A stretch of 64,000 bases of DNA from contig NZ_CP019236.1 in the NCBI RefSeq assembly GCF_001955695.1, positions 4,712,001 to 4,776,000 of the forward strand. Reading direction: 5' to 3'. Positions 25,181-34,003 of the stretch are shown piece by piece. The notes beneath the pieces are model-generated. The model saw nothing but the letters and a program-made list of their open reading frames with translations, did no database searches and had not been told where the DNA came from. Positions within the stretch are counted from its first letter, which is position 1; each line of letters begins with the position of its first letter. The position numbers and the translations under genes were made by a program. Source of the stretch: Rhodoferax koreense. GTDB lineage: Bacteria > Pseudomonadota > Gammaproteobacteria > Burkholderiales > Burkholderiaceae_C.

Positions 25181-26023
25181 ATGAGCAAAGCGATCTTGAC
25201 ACTGCTGTCAAACCCCACTGCTGGGGCCGAGAAAATCGAAGACATCAGATTCTTCAGTAGAGAAGATGGCAGCCGAGGACTTACAACCAAGGAACAGGTC
25301 GACGAAGAACCTACCGAAGCGCTCTATTTTTGGGACGACTCGGCTCTGCATGTTCCTGTCCGATACCTCGAAGGCAAACTCGATGCCACATGTCCAGCAG
25401 ATGCATCGCTTAAAGAAGTCCAGGCCATGGCCAACATTGCAAGCGCATTCGGGTGCGTGACGGGCGGCGGAGGTTCTCCCATCGATGTCGATTTTCGGCT
25501 CAATCGTGACAAGCACGGCATTCATTGCTACTGGTCGGCGAACTCGAGGGCAAAATGCAACGATGCGTTCTTCTGGGCAGAGGGCAAGAAATTCGTCAAA
25601 TCGACTAAGTCGCATTTTGAAGCGCACATGGACGGCATGGTCCTCTCAGAATCTGCGGACATTGCTCTTCTCTATCGGTTGAATGCCGCCATTGCCCTCG
25701 GTAAAACTTTTGAGATTCTGGAGTCCGTGCTTCCTTTGCCGTTCATGACGTTGGACAGTTTCATGACTGAACAACAGGAGGTCGGACTTTTGGGAGACGC
25801 CGGTGGAAAATCCTTTGTACGGTACCTTCTAGAGAATGTTCGATTGCTGGAATCGCCTGGTTACCCCAGAAAGTCGAAGACCTCGTTCTATAAATTTCTT
25901 CGGTCGTGGACTAGAGTTACCTGTGCTTTTGGCGCGCATTTCAGCATCGTGCGTTCGGCGGCCAGCGAAGTCGGAGTGAACCGGCATACAACGTTTCGGC
26001 CCAACGTTTCCATCATGCCTTGA
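25181..26023 (+). CDS. Hypothetical protein, orphan
   Basis: 280 residues with normal composition, no signal peptide and no membrane segment. Notable pieces are a glycine run CVTGGGGSP around residue 93, an IDVDFRLNRDKHGIHCYWSA segment (beta-rich, with D, H and C that could bind metal) and a long helical C-terminal half. No domain was recognised. It stands alone in gene-poor, plasmid-like DNA between the two copies of the 78-bp repeat. Its lower GC content than neighbours suggests separate acquisition. Cargo of the mobilizable element is a reasonable guess. Confidence 0.55.
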   Translation: MSKAILTLLSNPTAGAEKIEDIRFFSREDGSRGLTTKEQVDEEPTEALYFWDDSALHVPVRYLEGKLDATCPADASLKEVQAMANIASAFGCVTGGGGSPIDVDFRLNRDKHGIHCYWSANSRAKCNDAFFWAEGKKFVKSTKSHFEAHMDGMVLSESADIALLYRLNAAIALGKTFEILESVLPLPFMTLDSFMTEQQEVGLLGDAGGKSFVRYLLENVRLLESPGYPRKSKTSFYKFLRSWTRVTCAFGAHFSIVRSAASEVGVNRHTTFRPNVSIMP

Positions 26024-26296
26024 CCATGGTTCAGGGCGGGCGACGTTGTTGTTCAGTCCTTCACCCGCGGAAGCTCTGGACATCCGGACTTGTTGGTGTC
26101 GACGTAAGGTGCTGCCGCCAGTTTGCGGTTGATTGAGCCAACCTTGGCTGAAGCGGCTTGGCCTGCCATGGCGCGCAGGTCGTCGTCGTCGTTCCGCCGA
26201 AGCATCCGCCTTTGCCATGCCTCTTGCGCAAAGCCCTGGACCAGTGCCATCGTTTGGTGTTTTTTGTTCCACCGCGCATAGCCCTCGCCAAGGCCC

Positions 26297-26562
26297 CAAC
26301 TATTGCTCGTCGCAGCTTATTCTGGAAGCGTCGAACGCAGTCATCGCCCACGCCCGGGAACGCCACGCCAAGACGCTGTCGACCGACCGCACTTCGACGA
26401 CACTGCCGCAGATCGTGACGGTGTCGGACGAGACCTGCGAAGCCCGCTGGGTAGCCGACCGCATGCTGAAGCACCGCTAGGCCGGCTTTCCGCTGAACGC
26501 ATGGGCGATGCTGTTCCGCACCAAGTTGCACATCGCCACGTTGGAGCTGGAACTCGCGGCGG
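26297..26562 (+). pseudogene. Second UvrD-like helicase fragment
   Basis: Translating 26297-26562 gives NYCSSQLILEASNAVIAHAR, then TDRTSTTLPQIVTVSDE, a stop at 26478-26480, and LFRTKLHIATLELELAAE. This lines up with motif IV and following residues of the helicase at 17301-19480 (about 18310-18580) at roughly 75% identity, with stop codons and no flanking helicase sequence. It is a decayed piece of a second copy or a relative brought by another element. Confidence 0.75.
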
Positions 26563-27548
26563 AATATTCCTTTCCCGGAGTTCGGGGCGCAGACGTCGCT
26601 GGAGCAGGCGTTGGATCGCTACTTACCCGGGTCAAGGACAGATCCAAACAAGCCAGACATTCCGTATCCCATGCAAATCTCTTTGCTTCCGACACCATCA
26701 ATTCTGTATCGTCTGCAAATCTTGTTGCGTGGGATGCAATTCATTCTGCATCCATACAGGACGTCGTCTTGAAACCGTTTGCCCCACGACCTATAGTTCC
26801 CATGCCCGTCCGCGCTATTTTCCGGGCGACTAGGCGGGACAAGATCGTTCGCTAGGTCAGGAACGTTTCGCATCCTGGCCGAACCCTGCGTACAGCTGAC
26901 TCGAAGTGGGCGGCCACCATGGCATCGCCACGAGACACCGCAAAAAGATTACGCTCACAACTTCCGAGCCCTTTTGTCCCCCGTTCGCACGTCACTGAAC
27001 CAGGCGACTTCTCAGGGTTACCGGCAGGCCGGAGGTGGACAAGACCACTGCAGTTCTGCAGGCTGGAAAAATGCGCTCCTGAAAAACCGACGTGAACGCA
27101 CTCAGCGTATACGGACGCATGCACTTGCTACGCCAACGAATTTTGGGGCTGGGCCTGCGGGGATTTACGTGGTCGAAAACGAATTCCGGACTCGGTACAA
27201 CCACGACTTCGAACAACAAACGAAGCTGAACATGGCACTTCGACTGCGGAAATTTCTCTCCGTCCACGAAAAAGCCGAAGGCCGAATGTTTACGAGAACG
27301 AAATTCCGATCGCGGTGATGCATGGCACGCGGGCAAGCTGCGGCCTTGTCGCCGAATGCGAAAACGTTCTACGTGATCGAAAATTTGAACCGATGGGAAA
27401 GAAGATCGACATCGAAAACATCATCGCCAGCGAAGTGGCCGTTCTGGCAAATTCGGACGATTCGGAATTCCACCATTCTTTTGCGCAGTCTGCCTGCTGG
27501 AAATCAATGCCGAAACGTTCAATCGACCTTTGAAACGCATATGAAGAC
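26563..27548. other. About 1 kb without a supported gene
   Basis: No frame here has convincing protein composition. It contains copy 2 of the 78-bp repeat (27105-27182) and ends at the inverted-repeat-like start of an IS3-family element at 27549. It looks like eroded mobile-element DNA. Confidence 0.4.
27105..27182. repeat. 78-bp repeat, copy 2
   Basis: Ungapped, imperfect repeat of 23543-23620 in the same orientation. It begins GCGTATACGGACGCATGC; the palindrome of copy 1 is broken here by one change. No mob gene is adjacent, so this is likely the product of a duplication of the region upstream of mobC. Confidence 0.45.
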
Positions 27549-27900
27549 TGACCCTGTCCCAGGTTTCCGTACCGTTTGGTAACAGAACGACCGGCATGAT
27601 GAAGGCCCTAGTCGGGCTAGGAGGATGTCATGAAGGAGAGCAAGTTCACTGAAGATCAGCTCGCCTTTGCGTTGAAGCAGGCGGAGCTGGGCACCAGCGT
27701 TGAAGAGGTATGTCGCAAGATGGGCATCAGCGACGCGACCTTCTACGTCTGGCGCAAGAAATACGCGGGCGTGGGGCCATCCGAACTGCGTCGGCTGCGC
27801 CAGCTTGAGGAGGAGAACCGCAAGCTCAAGCAGATCGTGGCCGATCTGAGCCTGGACAAGGCCATGCTGCAGGCGGTGGTGGCAAAAAGGCTTTGAGGTG
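27549..27900 (+). mobile_element. IS3-family element, left half only
   Basis: It opens with the end sequence TGACCCTGTCCCAGGTTTCC, which recurs with few changes as TGACCCTGACCCAATTTCC at 56819 next to an OrfB remnant. An OrfA gene follows. OrfB and the right end are missing because a different IS end begins at about 27903. This is one of two half-elements that bracket 27.9-56.8 kb. Confidence 0.7.
27630..27896 (+). CDS. IS3-family OrfA transposase
   Basis: 88 residues: helix-turn-helix (FTEDQLAFALKQAELGTSVE, then MGISDATFYVWRKKYAGVG) followed by a leucine-zipper-like coiled coil (RRLRQLEEENRKLKQIVADL). It is preceded by AGGAGG. It would normally overlap OrfB and make the OrfAB transposase by frameshifting; the gene breaks off at its very end, so it cannot act alone. 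The family-typical end LDKAMLQ is present. Confidence 0.85.
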   Translation: MKESKFTEDQLAFALKQAELGTSVEEVCRKMGISDATFYVWRKKYAGVGPSELRRLRQLEEENRKLKQIVADLSLDKAMLQAVVAKRL

Positions 27901-27902
27901 TT

Positions 27903-27945
27903 AGGGGGGGTGCGGATAAAAACTTGGACTGGTTTTTGCCGCACC
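27903..27945. repeat. Solo IS end forming a stem-loop (terminator for the MFS gene)
   Basis: The segment GGGTGCGGATAAAAACTTGG (from 27908) is the reverse complement of the end that follows the OrfB remnant at 55604-55632, so it is a second end of the same IS type in inverted orientation. With the following GTTTTTGCCGCACCC it forms a strong stem-loop (GGGTGCGG pairs with CCGCACCC). It lies just past the stop of the minus-strand MFS gene (27955) and could serve as its terminator. Confidence 0.6.
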
Positions 27946-27954
27946 CTCGCCGGC

Positions 27955-29202
27955 TCAGGGTTGCGTGGAAATTAACACCGAATCCGGCTTTTCTTCGGTC
28001 AAGAAATAGGCGAATCCCATGGCTGGCAACGCTGTACCGAGCAGAGCGACTCCTCTCCAGCCGAACCCGTAATAGGTCCACCCGCCGAGCGCAGAGCCTA
28101 TCGCACCGCCCGCGAAGAAGGTGGCCATAAACAGGCCGTTCAATCGCCCACGGATCTCCGCCTTCAAGGCATAGATCGCGCGCTGACCGAAGACGAGATT
28201 TGCAGAGACGGCAAAATCGAGAGCGATGGCTGCGACGACGAGCAATCCGACAGATCGTAGACTGCCGCCATGAATCAGAGCAGTCGAAGAGAAGGCAAGC
28301 GCCGCTAGCAACAGCGCCAACCCAGTGCCGAGCCTACTGAACCCTTGGTCGGCCAATCGCCCCGCTAATGGCGGGGCCACGGCACCCGCCACGCCGGCCA
28401 ACGCCACCCAGGCAATGTCGCTCTGGGTCAGGTGGAACTGAGGCCCGCTCAGCCATAGCGGCACTGCGGTCCAGAACACGCTGAATGTGCCGAAGAGAAA
28501 GGCATGGTAGAACGCGCGTCGCCGGAGCACGGGGGTAGAGGTGAAAATCTCACCCATCGATCGCAGCATTGCGCCATAGGTCAGACCTGGCTCTGGCACG
28601 CGTTCTGGCAATATTGATCTCAACGCCATCAGTAGCGCGGCCATGAGTACCGCTGACGCCGCGAAGACGGCCCGCCAGGAGAACCATTGTGCGACAGCGC
28701 TGGATACCGGGCGGGCCAGCATGATGCCCAGCATCACGCCGCTCACGACCTTCCCTACAGCCCTTCCTCGCTCTTTTTCGGGTGCGAGAAACGTCACATA
28801 CGGAACAAGCACTTGTACGGCGGTGGCGCTCACGCCGACGAAGAAGGCACCGAACAGGTACGGTCCCGGATGATCGAGCATGGACAGCGCGGTCAGGCAA
28901 AGCGCCTCGAGGCCAACAAGACTCATCGCCAGTCGCTTGTTCTCGACCAAATCCGCCAGGGGCACCACCATGAGCAAACCAAGGCCGTAGCCTGCAAGTG
29001 GCAGGGTCACCAGCAGCCCGGCACTCTCCTTTGGCATCCCCAGAGCGCTCGTGATCAAAGCGGTCAGCGGCTGCGCGTAGTACACATTGGCGATCAGGAG
29101 TCCGCAGGCGGTTCCGAGCAACCATTGGACACGGGTTGACCAGCGGCTACGCGCGAGGCCGGGCGACCGTGCGACGCCCGTCATGTCCGCACCGCTCTTC
29201 AT
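27955..29202 (-). CDS. MFS drug-type efflux transporter
   Basis: 415 residues, 12 predicted membrane segments. The loop 2-3 region LADLVENKRLAM fits the D-R/K-x-G-R-R/K pattern of MFS proteins, and the first helices carry the ANVYYAQPL motif of the DHA1 / YnfM-like group. It is translationally coupled to the DUF3237 gene: its ATG at 29202 overlaps that stop by 4 bp. Substrate unknown; position beside oxidoreductases suggests export of a toxic aromatic or quinone-like compound. Confidence 0.85.
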   Translation of the reverse strand: MKSGADMTGVARSPGLARSRWSTRVQWLLGTACGLLIANVYYAQPLTALITSALGMPKESAGLLVTLPLAGYGLGLLMVVPLADLVENKRLAMSLVGLEALCLTALSMLDHPGPYLFGAFFVGVSATAVQVLVPYVTFLAPEKERGRAVGKVVSGVMLGIMLARPVSSAVAQWFSWRAVFAASAVLMAALLMALRSILPERVPEPGLTYGAMLRSMGEIFTSTPVLRRRAFYHAFLFGTFSVFWTAVPLWLSGPQFHLTQSDIAWVALAGVAGAVAPPLAGRLADQGFSRLGTGLALLLAALAFSSTALIHGGSLRSVGLLVVAAIALDFAVSANLVFGQRAIYALKAEIRGRLNGLFMATFFAGGAIGSALGGWTYYGFGWRGVALLGTALPAMGFAYFLTEEKPDSVLISTQP

Positions 29203-29693
29203 AACATCTCGAAGATGCTGTAGACGGGGCCTCCCGCCCTGCGGTGTCCTATGCCAACAGCGAGGATGCGATTGAGATAGTCGTATCGTGGATCAGCCGT
29301 TTCAAACATCGGGCCGATGCGAAAGTAGTAGTCAGCTGCGTCCACAGCCTCCCCGGCCTCCATCCGCCTGATCACATCTACCGGGCCGTGGCGCAAGCCA
29401 CGGTAGTTCATCGTGATCAGCGCCTCGTCATCGGTGCGGAGCACCAGACGCACATCCAAAGAGGTACTGCCGTCGGAGCGCACGGCCTGCCAATCGGCGC
29501 CCCCATCCAGCACCGTACCCGATAGACGGTCACCGAAGAATTCCCCGCCAGGCACCGTGCCAATGCGTCGGTTCACGCCGGGTGTGATACCGATGGGAAT
29601 GATAGGGCGGACATCAAGTCGCATCACGAACAGCGGGCGCGTGCTGACAGTTTGAAGTGCTACGGGCAACTTGGAGAGATCGAGTTCAGACAT
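29199..29693 (-). CDS. DUF3237 (UPF0311) family protein
   Basis: 164 residues without signal peptide. Hallmarks of DUF3237 are visible: PLFVMRLDVRPIIPIGITPG near the start (beta-strand), a GxxxGD / LSGTVLDGGADWQ turn, and RIGPMFETADPRYDYLNRIL near the end. The family is a small beta-barrel of unknown reaction often near aromatic or lipid catabolic genes. It overlaps the MFS gene by 4 bp and follows the aldo/keto reductase by 63 bp on the same strand. Confidence 0.85.
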   Translation of the reverse strand: MSELDLSKLPVALQTVSTRPLFVMRLDVRPIIPIGITPGVNRRIGTVPGGEFFGDRLSGTVLDGGADWQAVRSDGSTSLDVRLVLRTDDEALITMNYRGLRHGPVDVIRRMEAGEAVDAADYYFRIGPMFETADPRYDYLNRILAVGIGHRRAGGPVYSIFEML

Positions 29694-29756
29694 GAAGAAG
29701 TCCAGGATGGAAGGCGGTCCGTGACGGGACCGACCGGGTTGGGTGTATCAGCCAAG

Positions 29757-30614
29757 TCACGCCAAGTTGCTCAGAGCCGTGAACGCTTCATCCGAGAGTG
29801 CGATGCGCGCGGCCGCCGCGTTCTCTTCGAGATGCGCCACCGTCGAGGTTCCAGGAATGGGAAGGATGACTGGGCTTCGCCTGAGAAGCCAAGCCAGTGC
29901 AATCTGGCTGGCTGAGGCGTTCAAGTCCCGTGCAATATTGCTCAGCACAGAGCCAGGCTTCGCGAGATCGCCTGCAGCCAATGGGAACCACGGAATGAAC
30001 CCGATCCCGTGCGCCTCGCAGTATTCGAGCACATCCTCGCTGCCGCGATCCACAAGATTGAAGCGATTTTGAACAGTCGACACCTTCAACACTTTCGACG
30101 CCGCCTTGATCTCGTCGACCGTGACCTCGCTCAGTCCAGCGAAACGGATCACGCCGTCGTCCAGAAGTTGACGCACCGCCCCAAACTGTTCATCTCGTGG
30201 AACGGCCGGGTCTATCCGGTGTAGTTGCCACAAGGCGATCTGGGATACGCCGAGTCGCTTGAGGCTCGCGTGCGCCTGGGCCATGAGGTACTCCGGTCTT
30301 CCACAGGGAGACCACTGATCGGGTCCGGCGCGGGTCAGGCCCGCCTTGGTCGCAACAAGCAGCCCTTCGTAGGGATGAAGCGCATCACGGATCAGTTGCT
30401 CAGAAACATCGGGCCCATAAGAATCCGCCGTATCGATGAAATCGATGCCGACGGCTGGCAGCCGTCGTAGCGTTCGAAGCACTTCTGCGCGATCCTTTGG
30501 CTCGCCCCAAATCCCGCGGCCCGTGATGCGCATCGCGCCAAAGCCGAGACGGTGGACATCGATTTCCCCGCCGACCCTGAAGGTTGCGGCAGAAGCATCT
30601 TTCGACTGTGTCAT
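29757..30614 (-). CDS. Aldo/keto reductase
   Basis: 285 residues from ATG at 30612-30614, with AAGGA 8 bases upstream; a longer frame to 30716 overlaps the promoter side and was rejected. The catalytic tetrad is in place: D and Y in [11 protein letters not shown] in LVATKAG, H in WQLHRID. The C-terminal end has the NAD(P)H-binding [16 protein letters not shown] stretch. It reduces aldehydes or ketones with NADPH in a TIM barrel. It lies between the old yellow enzyme and DUF3237 genes, probably one transcription unit (30.6 to 28 kb). Confidence 0.9.
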   Translation of the reverse strand: MTQSKDASAATFRVGGEIDVHRLGFGAMRITGRGIWGEPKDRAEVLRTLRRLPAVGIDFIDTADSYGPDVSEQLIRDALHPYEGLLVATKAGLTRAGPDQWSPCGRPEYLMAQAHASLKRLGVSQIALWQLHRIDPAVPRDEQFGAVRQLLDDGVIRFAGLSEVTVDEIKAASKVLKVSTVQNRFNLVDRGSEDVLEYCEAHGIGFIPWFPLAAGDLAKPGSVLSNIARDLNASASQIALAWLLRRSPVILPIPGTSTVAHLEENAAAARIALSDEAFTALSNLA

Positions 30615-30651
30615 TGTTGATCCTTGGAGTCTGCGCAGGTCTGTGTTCTGG

Positions 30652-31761
30652 TCAGGCTGCGACCGCAGCCTCCGCGTGAAATGGGTAGTCGGTGTAGCCA
30701 ACATCGGTCCCGCCAAAAAAGCTCGGGCGGTCGTAAGCGTTCAGTGGCCAGTCGTTGCGGAATCGCTCCGGAAGATCCGGGTTTGCGATGAAGTGTCGGC
30801 CGAAGGCAACCAGGTCGGCATCGCCAGCCTGCAAGATGGCCTCAGCCGACGCCTTGTTGAAGCCACCGGCGGCAATGATGCTGCCCTTGTAGTGCTTGCG
30901 GATCAGCTGTGCCGCCAGCGGATCCTGGTTCTTGGTTTCATCCTCGATGTTGCCGGCAATACGGGGTTCGATCAGGTGCAGGTAGGCCAGGTTGAGCGGT
31001 GCCAGCTGCTGTGCTACGTAGGTGAAAAGGCCTTCAGGGTCGGAGTCCGCCATGTCGCCCCAATTGCCGCTTGGTCCGATACGCACAGCAACTCTGTCAC
31101 TGCCCCACACCGAGATAACGGCTTTGGTGGTATCAAGGAGGAAGCGAGCACGATTCTCGAATGAGCCCCCGTACATGTCCGTACGCTTGTTGCTGCCATC
31201 CTGCAGGAACTGGTCAAACAAGTAGCCATTTGCAGCGTGGATCTCGACTCCGTCGAAGCCGGCTTCCTTACCGCGGCCGGCTCCCAGACGGAAGCTCTCG
31301 ACCAGCGCTTCGATCTCGGCAATGGTCAGAGCGCGGTTCGGGGTATTGGGCACCCAACCCTCGGTGGTGTAGGCAACTCCACCGTGCAGTACTTCAGACG
31401 GGCCGACAGGAATACTGCCCGCCGGCTGCACGTCCTTGTTCGATTGACGGCCTGCGTGGTAGAGCTGCAAAAAAATCTTGGCGCCTTTGGCATGCACCGC
31501 GTCGGTCACGCGTTTCCAACCCGCGATCTGGCTGTCGTCGTAGAGGCCGGGAGCGCCGAGATAACCATTGCCGTTCTCAGCCGGGAAGGTCGCTTCACCA
31601 ATCATGAAGCCTCCCTTGGAGGCGCGTTGACCGTAATACGTCGCCATCAGCGCGCTCGGGAGCGCTCCAGGATCGGCGCGCATGCGGGTCAACGGCGCAA
31701 GCACGACGCGATGTGAAAGCTGAAAGGGGCCGAGCTGGACAGGTGAAAGCAGTTTTGACAT
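30652..31761 (-). CDS. Old yellow enzyme family alkene reductase (FMN)
   Basis: 369 residues. The N-terminus [20 protein letters not shown] and R-M-R-A motif, the HAGRQS phosphate/flavin segment, the H-x-x-N pair in [12 protein letters not shown] and the [16 protein letters not shown] end are those of NemA/XenB-type enzymes. They reduce activated C=C bonds, nitro compounds and maleimides using NADPH. It is the first gene of the minus-strand set with the aldo/keto reductase 37 bp downstream. A paralogue lies at 36814-37923, about 65% identical by inspection. Confidence 0.9.
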   Translation of the reverse strand: MSKLLSPVQLGPFQLSHRVVLAPLTRMRADPGALPSALMATYYGQRASKGGFMIGEATFPAENGNGYLGAPGLYDDSQIAGWKRVTDAVHAKGAKIFLQLYHAGRQSNKDVQPAGSIPVGPSEVLHGGVAYTTEGWVPNTPNRALTIAEIEALVESFRLGAGRGKEAGFDGVEIHAANGYLFDQFLQDGSNKRTDMYGGSFENRARFLLDTTKAVISVWGSDRVAVRIGPSGNWGDMADSDPEGLFTYVAQQLAPLNLAYLHLIEPRIAGNIEDETKNQDPLAAQLIRKHYKGSIIAAGGFNKASAEAILQAGDADLVAFGRHFIANPDLPERFRNDWPLNAYDRPSFFGGTDVGYTDYPFHAEAAVAA

Positions 31762-32505
31762 GGTTTCCTCGATTCTGAGTAAGGGTTAAGGGCTGGTCTT
31801 CAGTAGATCTGTACAGCTTGCGCTTTTGAAATGGGTGGCCGTGGCCGCACAGTGCGGACTTGTGTGTCCACCATCCAGGGCTGCGGCCAATGCATGGCGG
31901 AAGCTTAGTGTCCGGCCCTTGTTTGGGTCAGTACACTGGGAAACACTTTGGATGACTCGATGGAGTCGTTTCGCGATGCGGAGATAGAAATGACCAGAAC
32001 CTTCTATCCGCGCGGCGCCCCAATGGCCATGCCGTCACCTGCTGCTACCAGGGGGTTCAGATCCTGAGCGATGCTGAAACAGCGAACAGCATCAAATCGG
32101 TCATAGGACGGTTGACGGCGGAGTGCGCGGAGATACTTTGTGTTTGAGCGCACCTGCACGACGATGTCGTTTGCAGGGCGGCCAACGATCTGCTGTGGCG
32201 TGGCAGCACGGGTGGCAGTTGCCAATTTTTGATGATCCAAGGCCAACAAGGGGTACGGCGAAATACCCGGACCACCGGGAGGTCATTGATACATTTCTAC
32301 GAAGACAGGATTGAAAAGCTGTCAACCTCTGGGCCAGCCAGAAAAATTCCAACCCCCTCTCCCTATCGAAAGTGCTAGGCTCGACTCCGCCCATTGGAAG
32401 ATGCACAGCTTGTACATCAACTGGATGATGTCCAAGCTTATGAACAAGCAGGTTATCTTGATTCATCAAGATGTCTCTACCACCGATAGGATCGAAAGGA
32501 TCAAC
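31762..32505. other. Intergenic region, divergent promoters
   Basis: 744 bp between the divergent old yellow enzyme gene and the small secreted protein. No supported gene. Minus-strand frames at 32.0-32.3 kb (ending in GDGMAIGAPRG) have near-normal composition and could be an eroded gene, but no family was recognised. The region must hold the promoter of the OYE set; no regulator gene is directly adjacent. Confidence 0.35.
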
Positions 32506-32904
32506 ATGAAATCAGCAATTATTCTGGCTGCCACCTTGGCTACGGCATTGGTCGGTGCGTCCGTCCAGGCCGCCTCGAGTGACCACTCGTCCATGGCAAA
32601 CTACAAGCAGGTTGTCGCTTTGAACGGTGAGTCGGCCATGCCCGCGCCGAACATGAGCGACGCGCAGGAAGCAAAGAGCAAGGCTCAGCGCGACGCACGC
32701 CGTGATCCGACCAAAAAGGTCGCGGCCACGCCGGTTGCTCACGGTGAAGGCGCCTTTCCCACCGGCGAAGGTGTCAACGCGAAGAAACCAGAGACGAGAG
32801 ACGCCGAGTTGGAAGCACGAAATGCCAAGCGTGCAGAAAAAAGAGGCGGAAAGGCGCCGTTGGTAAAGGCCTCAGCAAGACCTGAAGCGCCAATGAAGCA
32901 TTGA
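32506..32904 (+). CDS. Small secreted basic protein
   Basis: 132 residues from ATG at 32506, with AAAGGA upstream; the longer frame from 32311 has no such site. A signal peptide (MKSAIILAATLATALVGASV, cut after QAA) is followed by a short, disordered mature chain rich in K, A, E, R and P. Such proteins often serve as periplasmic stress or structural proteins, but no family can be named. It is followed by a strong terminator. Confidence 0.6.
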   Translation: MKSAIILAATLATALVGASVQAASSDHSSMANYKQVVALNGESAMPAPNMSDAQEAKSKAQRDARRDPTKKVAATPVAHGEGAFPTGEGVNAKKPETRDAELEARNAKRAEKRGGKAPLVKASARPEAPMKH

Positions 32905-32960
32905 AGCCGCGAACGGAAGTGGCGCGAGGGTCCGACCCGCGATGCTGCATCGTTTGGTGC

Positions 32961-32984
32961 AGCGTTTGCCCTGAGGCAAACGCT
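32961..32984 (+). terminator. Rho-independent-like terminator
   Basis: AGCGTTTGCC at 32961-32970 pairs perfectly with GGCAAACGCT at 32975-32984 across the 4-base loop CTGA, followed by a TTCTT-containing stretch. It lies 57 bp after the small secreted gene and before the LysR gene, so it likely ends the former transcript. Confidence 0.75.
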
Positions 32985-33031
32985 GGCTTCTTACATGACT
33001 TTTCGGGTTTGGCGATAACGTCCCGCCTCAG

Positions 33032-34003
33032 ATGAACAATCTAGACAATCTAAGCGCACTGAAAGTTTTCGCTCGAGCCGCGGAAACGCGTAGCTTCACG
33101 GAAACAGGAAACCAGCTCGGCCTGTCAGCCTCTGCCGTCGGCAAGGCCGTGGCAAGATTGGAAAAACGTCTGGGCGTTCGGGTTTTCCACCGAAGCACAC
33201 GTAGCATTCAACTGACCGACGAAGGCAAGCAGTTGCTCGAAAGCTGCCGGCGGATCTTCGCAGAACTCGATGCCATGGAGTCAGGCTTTGGGGCAACGAG
33301 AACCACCCCACGCGGTCGCTTGCACGTTAGCCTGCCCTTGGTTGGAACGCTCATGATGCCGACGTTGGCAGCTTTCATGACCGCATACCCCGAGATCGCA
33401 CTAGATTTGCACTTCTCCGATCATCTTGTTGACGTGGTCAACGATGGATTCGACGTGGTCGTCCGCACCGGCGAGGCAACCGACTCGCGGCTCATTGCCC
33501 GAAGCCTCGGCGAATTTCGCCTTCAGCTGGTCGGTGCGCCCAGTTATTTCCGACGCGCGGGGATACCGCGCACACCGGAAGACCTGCTGCAGCATGCGTG
33601 CCTGCACCATCGTTTCCCCACCAACGGCAAGCTCGAGCGCTGGCCGTTGACGCCATCGACAACGGGCAATGACGTGTCCGTGCCGGTCACAGCCGCCGCC
33701 AGCTCTATCGAGCCGCTTGTGGCGCTGGCAGAGGCCGGGCTGGGGATTGCGTGCGTTCCCGACTTCGCGTGGCGACCGCAAGCCGCCTCGGGCACGTTGG
33801 TCCAGGTGTTGGATACGTTCGTAACACACACGGGAACGTTCCGCGCCGTCTGGCCCGCCAGCCCTTACGCGTCTCCCAAACTTCGTGCATTTGTTGAGTT
33901 CCTGTCGGTGCACCTGCTTCCACCCGGCGACGTCGCCGCCAACGGGCGCTCGAAAGGTGCTCACCTCGTGCCTGGTTCCAAGACTTTGCCCGCAAACGCA
34001 TAA
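33032..34003 (+). CDS. LysR-family transcriptional regulator
   Basis: 323 residues. Winged helix-turn-helix at 5-65 (LSALKVFARAAETRSFTETG, then LSASAVGKAVARLEKRLGVR), then the linker helix and a substrate-binding domain with LPLVGTLMMPTLAAF, AYPEIALDLHF and GIACVPDFA. It belongs to the group with the FHRSTR motif (CrgA/AaeR-like). It converges with the MFS gene at 33961, overlapping by 43 bp. It may regulate the MFS or the Gfo/Idh gene behind it. Confidence 0.9.
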   Translation: MNNLDNLSALKVFARAAETRSFTETGNQLGLSASAVGKAVARLEKRLGVRVFHRSTRSIQLTDEGKQLLESCRRIFAELDAMESGFGATRTTPRGRLHVSLPLVGTLMMPTLAAFMTAYPEIALDLHFSDHLVDVVNDGFDVVVRTGEATDSRLIARSLGEFRLQLVGAPSYFRRAGIPRTPEDLLQHACLHHRFPTNGKLERWPLTPSTTGNDVSVPVTAAASSIEPLVALAEAGLGIACVPDFAWRPQAASGTLVQVLDTFVTHTGTFRAVWPASPYASPKLRAFVEFLSVHLLPPGDVAANGRSKGAHLVPGSKTLPANA

